Below, piece after piece: positions 31,874 through 40,842 of a stretch of DNA of 64,000 nt. Positions within the stretch are counted from its first letter, which is position 1; the number at the start of each line of letters is the position of its first letter. The translations under genes were made by a program, and so were the position numbers. The DNA comes from Veillonella intestinalis (GTDB lineage: Bacteria > Bacillota > Negativicutes > Veillonellales > Veillonellaceae). The notes under the pieces were generated by a model. That model worked only from the letters and a program-made list of their open reading frames with translations, did no database searches and had not been told where the DNA came from. The stretch spans positions 1 through 64,000 of the forward strand of contig NZ_CALPDB010000001.1 in the NCBI RefSeq assembly GCF_943193155.1. The letters run 5' to 3'.

Positions 31874-31941
31874 AAAGCCTCCTATTGGGTACTTCATCTA
31901 TTCGCTATATACACTATAAGTCAGCTACGTCTAAAAAGTGT

Positions 31942-31988
31942 CAAAAATCAAAAATTTTTTAAAATATAAAAAATTTGATGTTTTTTTG
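31942..31988. promoter_or_regulatory. AT-rich inverted repeat in the hutD-ftcD divergent region
   Basis: CAAAAATCAAA and TTTGATGTTTTTTTG flank an inner AATTTTTT/AAAAAATT pair. It could be a weak terminator or a regulator site. The remainder of this 208-bp region holds the two promoters but no gene. Confidence 0.4.
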
Positions 31989-32081
31989 GTTATAGTTGAT
32001 GTATATTGGACGTATAGAATTCATGTTTTGTTTTATAACATCATGATTATAGTGAGTTCATTTCAGAATGGAGGCAATCGT

Positions 32082-32975
32082 ATGGCTAAGTTAGTTGAAT
32101 TTGTTCCAAATTTTAGTGAAGGTCGCGATAAGGTAAAGGTTGAGAAAATTGTTGATGAAGCGCGCAAAATTAAAGATTTAAAAATTCTTGACTATTCAAG
32201 TGACGCTGATCACAACCGTTCCGTAGTGACCTTAATTGGTTCTCCAGAAGCTGTAACTGAAGCAGCGATTAATATGGCTAAAGTAGCTGTAGAATTAATT
32301 GATATGCGTACTCATGAAGGGGCTCATCCTCGTTTCGGTGCTGTTGACGTAGTTCCATTTACACCAATCTCTGAAGTAACAATGGAAGAATGTGTAGAAA
32401 TTGCGAATACAGTTGGTAAAGCATATGGTGAAATGGGTATTCCTGTATACCTTTATGAAGATGCTTGTACTAAAGAAGATCGTCGTAATTTAGCGTCTGT
32501 TCGTAAAGGTCAGTATGAAGGTTTCTTTGAAAAAATTAAAGATGAAAACTGGAAACCTGATTATGGTCCAAGTGAAATGAATGAAAAATCTGGTTGCTCC
32601 GCTGTAGGCGCTCGTGTATCTTTGGTAGCATTTAATGTTAATTTGAACACTAGCGATTTAGCTGTAGCTGATGCGATTGCTAAGAAAATTCGTCATATTG
32701 GCGGTGGTTTACGTTATGTAAAAGCTATGGGCGTTATGTTAGAAGAACGTAATCAAGTACAAGTGTCCATGAACTTAGTAAACTACCAAAAATCCTCAGT
32801 ATATCAAGCATTTGAAATGATTAAAATGGAAGCTAAACGCTATGGTGTATCCATTGTAGGTAGTGAAATTATTGGTACTGTACCAATGGCTGCATTAATG
32901 ATGGCTGCAGAATATTATTTACAAGTAGAAAACTTTGATATTAATCAAATTTTAGAAAAACAATTATTAGACTAA
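32082..32975 (+). CDS. ftcD: Glutamate formimidoyltransferase
   Basis: A 297-residue enzyme that moves the formimino group of formiminoglutamate to tetrahydrofolate, releasing glutamate. GGAGG (32070-32074) precedes ATG 32082; the open frame upstream has no support. KLVEFVPNFSEGRD, the catalytic-region DYSSDADHNRSVVTLIG and MRTHEGAHPRFGAVDVVPF are family blocks. It corresponds to the N-terminal domain of the bifunctional mammalian protein; the cyclodeaminase is a separate gene at 34916. Confidence 0.93.
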   Translation: MAKLVEFVPNFSEGRDKVKVEKIVDEARKIKDLKILDYSSDADHNRSVVTLIGSPEAVTEAAINMAKVAVELIDMRTHEGAHPRFGAVDVVPFTPISEVTMEECVEIANTVGKAYGEMGIPVYLYEDACTKEDRRNLASVRKGQYEGFFEKIKDENWKPDYGPSEMNEKSGCSAVGARVSLVAFNVNLNTSDLAVADAIAKKIRHIGGGLRYVKAMGVMLEERNQVQVSMNLVNYQKSSVYQAFEMIKMEAKRYGVSIVGSEIIGTVPMAALMMAAEYYLQVENFDINQILEKQLLD

Positions 32976-33166
32976 GAGTAGACTAATTCACAATAAAACT
33001 GCTTATATTATCATATTAGGGTTTGATTTGATGCGTAAGTGCCGATTTAGGGTCGATTATAACGCCTATATGTGTAATAGGAGTTGAAAAAAGTGCATAT
33101 TTAGTGTAAATTAGAATGTATAAAGTTATTTTTCAAACGCATATCAGCCCTATAGGAGGTGCATTC

Positions 33167-34837
33167 ATGTTCAGTGATATTGAGATTGCGCAAGCGAATC
33201 AGATGGAACCAATTACTGCCATTGCCGAAAAATGCGGCATTTTGCCAGAAGAGTTGGAACAATATGGCCATTATAAAGCCAAAGTATCCTTAGATGTGTT
33301 AAAACGGTTACAAGACAAACCAGATGGTAAATTAGTGCTTGTTACAGCCATTACCCCAACACCAGCAGGGGAAGGTAAATCAACTACAAGTATTGGTTTA
33401 ACCCAAGCGCTTAATAAAATTGGTAAAAATGCCATTGTAGCTTTGCGTGAACCATCTTTAGGGCCTGTGTTTGGGATTAAGGGTGGTGCTGCTGGTGGCG
33501 GCTATGCACAAGTTGTGCCAATGGATGATATTAACTTACATTTTACTGGTGATATGCATGCGATTACAGCGGCGAACAACTTATTATCGGCTATGATTGA
33601 TAACCATATCCATCAGGGGAATGACCTTAATATTGATGTGCGTCAAATTACGTGGAAGCGCGTTATGGATATGAATGACCGTGCGTTACGTAATGTAGTT
33701 GTTGGCATGGGCGGTAAAGTATGTGGTTTCCCTCGTGAAGACCATTTTATGATTACTGTTGCGTCTGAAATTATGGCGGCTCTTTGTTTGGCAACTAGCA
33801 TTGAAGACTTAAAAGAACGTTTTGGTCGTATCGTAATTGGTTGTAATTATGCAGGAGATCCAGTATATGTACATCAATTAGGCTGTGAAGGGGCTATGGC
33901 AATGCTCATGAAAGATGCTATTAAGCCTAACTTGGTACAGACTTTAGAACATACACCAGCCTTAGTACATGGTGGTCCTTTTGCTAATATTGCGCATGGT
34001 TGTAACTCTATTTTAGCAACTAAGATGGCTCTTAAATTAGGTGATATTGTTATTACTGAAGCGGGTTTTGGTGCTGATTTAGGGGCTGAAAAATTCCTTG
34101 ATATTAAATGCCCATATGGCGATATTTTTCCGAAAGCAGTTGTTATCGTAGCGACTATCCGTGCATTAAAAATGCATGGTGGTGTTAAGAAAACTGAATT
34201 AGGTGAAGAAAATGTAGAGGCTGTTAATGCAGGTTTCGTAAATCTTGCTAAACAAGTGGAAAACATGCGGGCCTATGGCTTACCTGTATTGGTAGCTATC
34301 AACAAATTCTCCTCAGATACACCAGCTGAAATTGAAAAGTTATTACAAAAATGTGATAGCTATGGCGTGGATGTAACACTCAATGAATGTTGGGAAAAAG
34401 GTGGCGATGGTGGTATCGATATGGCTAAGCAAGTAGCGGCTATGGTAGAAGGTACTAATCTTAAACCAGTTACAATGTATGATAAAGAAGAGTCTATTCC
34501 TGAAAAATTGACTAAGATTGTACAAAAAATCTACGGTGGTACAGGTGTAGAGTTTACTGCTAATGCTAAAAAACAAATTAAGCAATTAGAAGAATGGGGT
34601 CTTGACAAATTACCAGTATGTATTGCTAAAACACAGTACTCTTTGAGCGATGATCCTGCCTTATTAGGGGCACCAAAAGGCTTTACTATTAATGTGCAAG
34701 ATGTCCGTGTAGCTAATGGGGCTGGGTTTATTGTTTGTCAAACTAGCAATATTATGGTAATGCCTGGTTTACCTAAGAAACCAGCAGCTTTAAATATGGA
34801 TATTGATGCAGATGGCAAGATTTCAGGTTTATTCTAG
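33167..34837 (+). CDS. fhs: Formate-tetrahydrofolate ligase
   Basis: A 556-residue enzyme that interconverts formate, ATP and THF with 10-formyl-THF. RBS TAGGAGGTG fits ATG 33167. The P-loop TPAGEGKST starts at ~residue 65. [38 protein letters not shown] and [11 protein letters not shown] are diagnostic. Placed between the formimidoyltransferase and cyclodeaminase genes, it probably runs towards formate plus ATP during histidine breakdown. FolD is not in the window. Confidence 0.96.
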   Translation: MFSDIEIAQANQMEPITAIAEKCGILPEELEQYGHYKAKVSLDVLKRLQDKPDGKLVLVTAITPTPAGEGKSTTSIGLTQALNKIGKNAIVALREPSLGPVFGIKGGAAGGGYAQVVPMDDINLHFTGDMHAITAANNLLSAMIDNHIHQGNDLNIDVRQITWKRVMDMNDRALRNVVVGMGGKVCGFPREDHFMITVASEIMAALCLATSIEDLKERFGRIVIGCNYAGDPVYVHQLGCEGAMAMLMKDAIKPNLVQTLEHTPALVHGGPFANIAHGCNSILATKMALKLGDIVITEAGFGADLGAEKFLDIKCPYGDIFPKAVVIVATIRALKMHGGVKKTELGEENVEAVNAGFVNLAKQVENMRAYGLPVLVAINKFSSDTPAEIEKLLQKCDSYGVDVTLNECWEKGGDGGIDMAKQVAAMVEGTNLKPVTMYDKEESIPEKLTKIVQKIYGGTGVEFTANAKKQIKQLEEWGLDKLPVCIAKTQYSLSDDPALLGAPKGFTINVQDVRVANGAGFIVCQTSNIMVMPGLPKKPAALNMDIDADGKISGLF

Positions 34838-34915
34838 TTCGGTTATGGTAAACCACTAATTATAAAACACATTATAAAACATATCATAAAACATACTTCA
34901 ATTATAGGAGGCACA

Positions 34916-35536
34916 ATGGAATTAAAAGCATTATCCGTAGAAGGTTTTATTAATGAAACTGGTTCAAGTTCACCAGCTCCTGGTGGCGGTAGTGTAGCAG
35001 CCCTTAATGGTGCAGCGGCAGCTGCTTTGATTGAAATGGTAGCATCTTTGACCATTGGTAAAGAAAAATATGCAGCTGTAGAAGCTGAAATGAAAGACAT
35101 TCAAGCTAAAGCACATGAAATGAAAGCACAATTCTTGGCATATATTGACGAAGATAGTGCAGCATTTAATAAAATTATGGATGCTTTCAAATTACCAAAA
35201 GAAAGTGACGAAGATAAAAAAGCTCGCTCCGCAGCGATTCAAGAAGCCACTAAAGGGGCCGCTTTGGTGCCATTTAAAATTGGCGAATTAGCGAATGAAT
35301 TACTACCAATGGCAGCGACTGTTATTGAAAAAGGTAATCAAAACGCTATTACTGATGGTGCTGTAGCCACTATGAATGCACGTACTTCCGTGCATGGTGC
35401 ATTCTTAAATGTAAAGATCAATTTGGGCAGCATTAAAGATGAAGCCTTTGTAGCTGATTTAACAGCTAAAATGGAAGCTATTGAAAATAGTGTCGATGAA
35501 AAAGAACAAGGCTTATTAAGTAAAGTTGTTTTATAA
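34916..35536 (+). CDS. fchA: Formimidoyltetrahydrofolate cyclodeaminase
   Basis: A 206-residue helical protein that turns formimino-THF into methenyl-THF and ammonia. SSPAPGGGSVAALNGAAAAALIEMVASLT is the family's N-terminal signature. RBS AGGAGG is 5 nt from ATG. It follows fhs by 78 bp and ends 22 bp before a terminator. Confidence 0.93.
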   Translation: MELKALSVEGFINETGSSSPAPGGGSVAALNGAAAAALIEMVASLTIGKEKYAAVEAEMKDIQAKAHEMKAQFLAYIDEDSAAFNKIMDAFKLPKESDEDKKARSAAIQEATKGAALVPFKIGELANELLPMAATVIEKGNQNAITDGAVATMNARTSVHGAFLNVKINLGSIKDEAFVADLTAKMEAIENSVDEKEQGLLSKVVL

Positions 35537-35557
35537 TATATAAACCGTGTTGACAGT

Positions 35558-35595
35558 AAAACAGAGCAGGCATGTTGTGACTGCTCTGTTTTTTT
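35558..35595 (+). terminator. Terminator after fchA
   Basis: AAAACAGAGCAG (35558-35569)/CTGCTCTGTTTT (35581-35592), 11-nt loop, T-run. The next ~290 bp, up to the TTG start at 35886, hold only AT-rich promoter-like sequence; no gene or clear RNA is seen. Confidence 0.88.
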
Positions 35596-35885
35596 CAGCA
35601 TTTACTCTAAGGGCCAACAGTGGAATACATAGTAAGGTATACTTTTTATGACAAATGTTGTAGCCTGCAACTGTTTTTGATAAATATAATACAGTTATTA
35701 TGCGCAAATGTAATTTTAATTATTACTATAATGGGTGTAAAATGATAGTAATGACATCAAAGCTTGATAGTTATGGCGTTCACGTTTGACAGATAGTATT
35801 TGATGTAACTTCAGGGATGAGGTAAGGTGTTGATAGCTTTTGTCAATGCTCTAATAGGTATTTAGTATTAAAGGAGTGAGTTCTC

Positions 35886-38171
35886 TTGTATAAAATTGTC
35901 AAAAAGGAAGTTTTACATGCTAATATGTATCAGTATGATATTTTAGCCCCCCGTTTGGCGGAATCTGCTTTGCCTGGTCAATTTGTTATTGTAAAACATG
36001 GTGAATACGGTGAACGTGTGCCATTGACTATTACTGACTATGACCGTGAAGCTGGTACTGTTAGTATAGTATTTCAGACTTTAGGTGACTCCACTCAAAA
36101 ATTAGCTAAATTAGAAGAAGGGGACTTGCTTTCTGATTTTGTAGGTCCTTTAGGGAATCCAACTGATTTGGCAGAACTTTCTGATGAAGAATTAAAAGAA
36201 AAGAAAATATTATTCCTTTGCGGTGGGGTTGGAACGGCGCCTGTGTATCCGCAGGTTAAATATTTAAGATCTCGTGGCTGTAAAGCCGATGTGATTATAG
36301 GGGCTCGTAATAAAGATTTAATTATCTATGAAGAGCATATGCGTTCGGTAGCGGGTAATTTATATTTAGCGACTGATGATGGCTCTACGGGCTTTCATGG
36401 TAATGTAGTAGCTTGTATGAAGGATTTAATTGCCAAAGGTAAAGAATATAATCATATTGTTGCCATTGGTCCCATGATTATGATGAAATTTGCTACCTTA
36501 GCAGCTAAAGAATTGGGGATTCCGATTGTTGTGTCCTTAAATTCAATTATGGTTGATGGTACCGGTATGTGTGGTGCTTGCCGTGTTACTATTGGAGATG
36601 AAGTTAAGTTTACCTGCGTAGATGGTCCTGAATTTGATGGCTATTTAGTTGATTTTGATAATGCTATGCAACGTCAGACTATGTATAAATCGGAGGAAGG
36701 GCGTAAACTAATTCGTGAAATGGATAAAGCTCATCCTAATCCTGATTGTACTTGTAAAGCGGAGGATAGTGTTGAAACCACGGAATTGACAGATAAGAGT
36801 AAACGAATTCCAGTACGCGAGCAAGATCCAGCGGTGCGCGCTACTAACTTTGAAGAAGTATGTTATGGTTATAGTAAAACCGAAGCTATGCTGGAAGCTC
36901 AACGGTGTTTAGATTGCAAAGTACCTCGTTGCGTACAAGCTTGTCCAGTACATATTAATATTCCAGGCTTTATTCAAGCCTTAAAGCAAGGGAATATTGA
37001 AGAAGCGGGTCGTATTATAGCACAGCAAAGTGCTTTACCGGCTATTTGTGGTCGAGTGTGTCCACAAGAAGAACAATGCGAAGGCGCATGTGTTATGGGG
37101 ATACGCAATGAAGCAGTAGCGATTGGTAAATTGGAGCGCTTTGTAGCGGATACCAATCTTCAAAATGGTGTAGTCTTTGGTGAAAAAGAGCCGGCTAAAG
37201 GTATTAAGGTGGCTGTTATTGGCTCTGGTCCAGCAGGGCTTAGTTGTGCCGGTGATTTAGCTAAGAAGGGCTATGAGGTAACAGTATTTGAGTCGTTGCA
37301 TAAATTAGGTGGCGTATTAGCTTATGGCATCCCTGAGTTCCGTTTACCAAAAGACCGCATTGTAAATAAAGAAGTAGAAAATATTAAAAATTTAGGCGTT
37401 AAGTTTGAAACGGATGTAATTATTGGTCGTACCGTGACTATTGACGAATTGATGGATAAAGAAAACTTTAAAGCTGTATTCATTGGTTCTGGGGCAGGTT
37501 TACCTAAATTTATGCATATCCCTGGTGAATCTTCTAATGGTGTATTATCGGCTAATGAATTTTTAACGCGCGCCAATCTTATGAAATCCTATGATGATAG
37601 TTATGATACACCGATTGCTATTGGCAAAGTATGTGTTACTGTAGGGGCTGGTAATGTGGCTATGGACGCTGCGCGGACAGCGTTGCGTTTAGGCTCCGAG
37701 TCTAAGATTGTATATCGTCGTAGTGAAGATGAAATTCCAGCCCGTGCTGAAGAAGTGCATCATGCGAAGGAAGAAGGAGTTGAGTTTAACTTATTAACAA
37801 ACCCAATTGAAATTCTTCATGATGATAAAGGTTGGGTAACAGGTGTTAAATGTATTAAGATGGAATTAGGTGAGCCTGATGCATCCGGTCGCCGTCGTCC
37901 ACAAGAGGTTGTAGGCTCTGAATTTGTTATTCCATGTGATACAGTTATCATGTCTTTAGGAACTAATCCAAATCCATTGATTCGCTCCACTACAAAAGGG
38001 CTTGATACGCAATCGTGGGGTGGTATTATTGCCGAAGAAAGTACAGGCGCTACTTCACGGCCAGGCGTCTTTGCTGGTGGTGATGCAGTGACTGGGGCTG
38101 CGACTGTAATTTTAGCTATGGGTGCGGGTAAACAAGCTGCTACAGCGATTGATGAATATTTATCTAAATAA
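35886..38171 (+). CDS. NfnA-NfnB fusion, ferredoxin:NADP oxidoreductase/glutamate-synthase-like
   Basis: A 761-residue flavoprotein starting at TTG, with AAGGAGTGAG at proper distance. Residues 1-~295 are NfnA/SudB-like: FNR-type FAD/NAD domains (FLCGGVGTAPVYPQVKYL) and a [2Fe-2S] site with D224, C229, C232 and C244. From ~305 it is NfnB/GltA-like: Cys quartet RCLDCKVPRCVQACP (C341, C344, C349, C353), ICGRVCPQEEQCEGAC, FAD site VIGSGPAGLSCAGDL and NADP site VGAGNVAMDAARTA. NfnAB bifurcates electrons from NADPH to NAD and ferredoxin in two subunits; here both are one chain. Set among C1/histidine genes it could balance NADPH and ferredoxin. Confidence 0.9.
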   Translation: MYKIVKKEVLHANMYQYDILAPRLAESALPGQFVIVKHGEYGERVPLTITDYDREAGTVSIVFQTLGDSTQKLAKLEEGDLLSDFVGPLGNPTDLAELSDEELKEKKILFLCGGVGTAPVYPQVKYLRSRGCKADVIIGARNKDLIIYEEHMRSVAGNLYLATDDGSTGFHGNVVACMKDLIAKGKEYNHIVAIGPMIMMKFATLAAKELGIPIVVSLNSIMVDGTGMCGACRVTIGDEVKFTCVDGPEFDGYLVDFDNAMQRQTMYKSEEGRKLIREMDKAHPNPDCTCKAEDSVETTELTDKSKRIPVREQDPAVRATNFEEVCYGYSKTEAMLEAQRCLDCKVPRCVQACPVHINIPGFIQALKQGNIEEAGRIIAQQSALPAICGRVCPQEEQCEGACVMGIRNEAVAIGKLERFVADTNLQNGVVFGEKEPAKGIKVAVIGSGPAGLSCAGDLAKKGYEVTVFESLHKLGGVLAYGIPEFRLPKDRIVNKEVENIKNLGVKFETDVIIGRTVTIDELMDKENFKAVFIGSGAGLPKFMHIPGESSNGVLSANEFLTRANLMKSYDDSYDTPIAIGKVCVTVGAGNVAMDAARTALRLGSESKIVYRRSEDEIPARAEEVHHAKEEGVEFNLLTNPIEILHDDKGWVTGVKCIKMELGEPDASGRRRPQEVVGSEFVIPCDTVIMSLGTNPNPLIRSTTKGLDTQSWGGIIAEESTGATSRPGVFAGGDAVTGAATVILAMGAGKQAATAIDEYLSK

Positions 38172-38203
38172 AATAGTTATTAAAATAATATTTCGGTGTT
38201 AAG

Positions 38204-38240
38204 AAATCGGCTTCTATCTTATGGGTAGAGGCTGATTTTT
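38204..38240 (+). terminator. Terminator after the NfnAB-like gene
   Basis: AAATCGGCTTCTATC (38204-38218) pairs with GGGTAGAGGCTGATTT through 15 positions including G-U pairs, TTAT loop, T-run. Confidence 0.8.
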
Positions 38241-38434
38241 AATTTTCCGTTTTCTTCTGTAATGTAATCAAATAATTGGAGTTTGCTTTTGATTATAATT
38301 ATGTATAAAAATCTTTCTTTGATGTGTCTAACAGTTATGTCTAATTGAATTAATGGCATTAATATATATAAATAAAAATCAATGTTAGAAATCAAGATAA
38401 ATCGAATAGTGTTAGACGTTTTTCAGATGAGTAA

Positions 38435-38468
38435 TGTATACAATAAATGTAATCAGTATAGTCTATAC
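38435..38468 (+). promoter_or_regulatory. Candidate operator pair upstream of hutU
   Basis: The palindrome TGTATACA (38435-38442) and the interrupted palindrome GTATAGTCTATAC (38456-38468) lie 45-80 nt before hutU. TGTA-N0-2-TACA is the kind of half-site used by GntR/HutC regulators of hut genes. A longer inverted repeat GTCTAACA/TGTTAGAC (near 38327 and 38409) lies further upstream. The rest of the 341-bp gap holds no gene. Confidence 0.4.
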
Positions 38469-38512
38469 AATGCGTAAGCAAATATTGTAGTCATTTCAAA
38501 AGGGGTGGACCT

Positions 38513-40561
38513 ATGAATAACAAAATTGTACAAGACGCTATGACCATTAAACTTGATTTTTCTCAAGGCTTACCGCCAAAGAAAACCTTTGAAGAAGGGA
38601 TTCGACGGGCCCCTGATCGTGGTTTTCGTTTGACACCAGAACAGACGGAAGTGGCATTAAAAAATGCACTTCGCTATATTCCAGAAGAATATCATGATGA
38701 ATTGATTCCTGAATTCTTAGAAGAATTGACTACACGAGGACGTATTTATGGGTATCGTTTCCGTCCAGAAGGTCGTTTATATGGCAAACCAATTGATGAA
38801 TATAAAGGCAATTGTGTAGAAGGTAAAGCGTTCCAAGTTATGATTGATAATAACTTAGACTTTGAAGTTGCTTTATATCCATATGAACTCGTTACATATG
38901 GTGAAACTGGTAGCGTTTGCCATGACTGGATGCAATATTTATTAATTAAACGCTATTTAGAAGAAGTAACTCAAGATCAAACATTAGTTGTAGCTTCTGG
39001 ACATCCTGTAGGTTTATTCAAATCTAAACCAGAAGCGCCACGCGTAATTATTACGAATGGTATGATGGTAGGTTTATTTGATAATCTTAAAGATTGGGAA
39101 ATTGCTGAAGAAATGGGCGTTGCTAACTACGGTCAAATGACAGCGGGTGGCTGGATGTACATTGGCCCACAAGGTATTGTACACGGTACCTTTAATACCA
39201 TTTTAAATGCGGGTCGTATGAAACTTGGTATCCCAGTAGATGGCGATTTAAGTGGCAAATTATTTGTTACATCTGGTCTTGGCGGTATGAGTGGTGCACA
39301 AGGTAAAGCGGCTGAAATTGCTAATTGTGTAGCTATTGTAGCTGAAGTTGACTACTCTCGTATTAAAACTCGTTTAGATCAAGGTTGGATTTCAGGCGTA
39401 TCTGATTCTTTACCTGAAATTATTAAGATGGCGCAAGAGTCTATGGCCGCTAAAGAAGGTAAAGCTTATGCTTACCATGGCAATATTGTTGACCTATTAG
39501 AATATATTGCAGCTAATGATGTGCATGTAGATTTAATTTCTGACCAAACATCTTGCCATAATGTATATGATGGTGGTTATTGCCCACAAGGTATTTCCTT
39601 TGAAGAACGGACTCGTTTATTGGCAGAGGATCCAGCTAAATTCCGTAGTTTAGTTGATGAAACCTTGAAAGCTCATTTTGAAGCTTTAAAACAGTTAACT
39701 GGCAAAGGTATTTACTTCTTTGACTATGGTAATTCCTTTATGAAAGCTGTTTATGATGCGGGCGTAAAAGAAATTTCTAAAAATGGTATTGATGATAAAG
39801 ATGGCTTCATTTGGCCAAGTTATGTAGAAGATATTATGGGGCCACATCTCTTTGACTATGGGTATGGTCCATTCCGCTGGGTTTGCTTAAGTGGTAAGCC
39901 AGAAGACTTACATAAAACAGACCAAGCAGCTATGGAATGTATTGAAGTAGATCGTCGTTACCAAGACCGCGATAATTATAACTGGATTCGTGATGCAGAA
40001 GAAAACAAGATGGTTGTTGGTACACAAGCTCGTATTTTATACCAAGATGAAGTTGGGCGTGTACGCATTGCTCTTCGTTTCAATGAATTAGTTCGTTTAG
40101 GTGAAATTGGCCCTGTTATGCTTGGTCGTGACCATCATGACGTATCTGGCACAGATTCCCCATTCCGTGAAACATCAAATATTAAAGATGGTTCTAATGT
40201 AATGGCTGATATGGCGATTCAAACATATGCAGGTAACGCAGCTCGTGGCATGAGTTTGATTGCTCTTCATAATGGTGGCGGCACTGGTATTGGTAAAGCT
40301 ATCAATGGTGGTTTTGGTCTTGTGCTTGATGGTAGCCATCGTGTGGATGAAATTATTCGTTCTGCTATGTCTTGGGACGTAATTGGTGGTGTAGCTCGTC
40401 GTTCTTGGGCTCGTAATGAACATGCTATGGAAACTGCTGTGGAATTTAATAAAACACGAGCAGGGGTAGGCCATATTACAATTCCGTTTGTAGCTGATGA
40501 TGCAAAAGTAAAAGCCGCTGTAGCTAAAGTATATCCCACTGCTAAAGTGATTAAAGACTAA
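38513..40561 (+). CDS. hutU: Urocanate hydratase, long form
   Basis: A 682-residue NAD+-dependent enzyme that turns urocanate into imidazolone propionate. GYRFRPEGRLYGKPIDEYKG, VGLFKSKPEAPRVIITNGM, NYGQMTAGGWMYIGPQGIVHG and FVTSGLGGMSGAQGKA are hallmarks, and GRDHHDVSGTDSPFRET lies near the C-terminal active site. It is ~130 residues longer than the ~555-residue E. coli/Bacillus type, matching the long type of anaerobes. RBS AAAGGGG. Separated from hutI by a 281-bp region with its own promoter. Confidence 0.96.
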   Translation: MNNKIVQDAMTIKLDFSQGLPPKKTFEEGIRRAPDRGFRLTPEQTEVALKNALRYIPEEYHDELIPEFLEELTTRGRIYGYRFRPEGRLYGKPIDEYKGNCVEGKAFQVMIDNNLDFEVALYPYELVTYGETGSVCHDWMQYLLIKRYLEEVTQDQTLVVASGHPVGLFKSKPEAPRVIITNGMMVGLFDNLKDWEIAEEMGVANYGQMTAGGWMYIGPQGIVHGTFNTILNAGRMKLGIPVDGDLSGKLFVTSGLGGMSGAQGKAAEIANCVAIVAEVDYSRIKTRLDQGWISGVSDSLPEIIKMAQESMAAKEGKAYAYHGNIVDLLEYIAANDVHVDLISDQTSCHNVYDGGYCPQGISFEERTRLLAEDPAKFRSLVDETLKAHFEALKQLTGKGIYFFDYGNSFMKAVYDAGVKEISKNGIDDKDGFIWPSYVEDIMGPHLFDYGYGPFRWVCLSGKPEDLHKTDQAAMECIEVDRRYQDRDNYNWIRDAEENKMVVGTQARILYQDEVGRVRIALRFNELVRLGEIGPVMLGRDHHDVSGTDSPFRETSNIKDGSNVMADMAIQTYAGNAARGMSLIALHNGGGTGIGKAINGGFGLVLDGSHRVDEIIRSAMSWDVIGGVARRSWARNEHAMETAVEFNKTRAGVGHITIPFVADDAKVKAAVAKVYPTAKVIKD

Positions 40562-40653
40562 GCTTACATTGTCTACTTATTAAATAGTTATGATTGACTC
40601 GCAACTATCATAACTACTCGCCAAAGTAGCAATTAAGTGATACACTAAAAATG

Positions 40654-40678
40654 TTAGCTCTAACAGCTAACGTTCTAC
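40654..40678 (+). promoter_or_regulatory. Hairpin in the hutU-hutI gap
   Basis: GTTAGCT CTAAC AGCTAAC forms a 7-bp stem about 90 nt after hutU. It lacks a T-run; it may be a weak terminator or stabiliser. Confidence 0.35.
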
Positions 40679-40774
40679 TTAGTCATTAATGCTCGGTAGA
40701 TACCGTTAGTCATATATAAATACAGCTCGGTAGGATTTAGACACGGTAGAAAAATTATATACTAAGTAGTTTAT

Positions 40775-40821
40775 TATAATAGCAACCACTGTTAGGACTA
40801 TTTAGCCTAGCAGTGGTTACT
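40775..40821 (+). promoter_or_regulatory. hutI promoter with a 5'-end hairpin
   Basis: TATAAT (40775-40780) is followed at once by a ~15-bp hairpin, AACCACTGTTAGG (40784-40796) with CCTAGCAGTGGTT (40806-40818). A transcript starting near 40787 would begin within this hairpin. It ends 21 nt before the start codon. Operator or 5'-stabiliser are both possible. Confidence 0.5.
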
Positions 40822-40842
40822 GTTCCATTTAAGGAGAGATAT

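Noticed and set aside
31938-32081. N-terminal extension of the formimidoyltransferase frame
   Set aside because: The upstream part reads through AT-rich promoter DNA; GGAGG fits the ATG at 32082 and the family N-terminus begins there.
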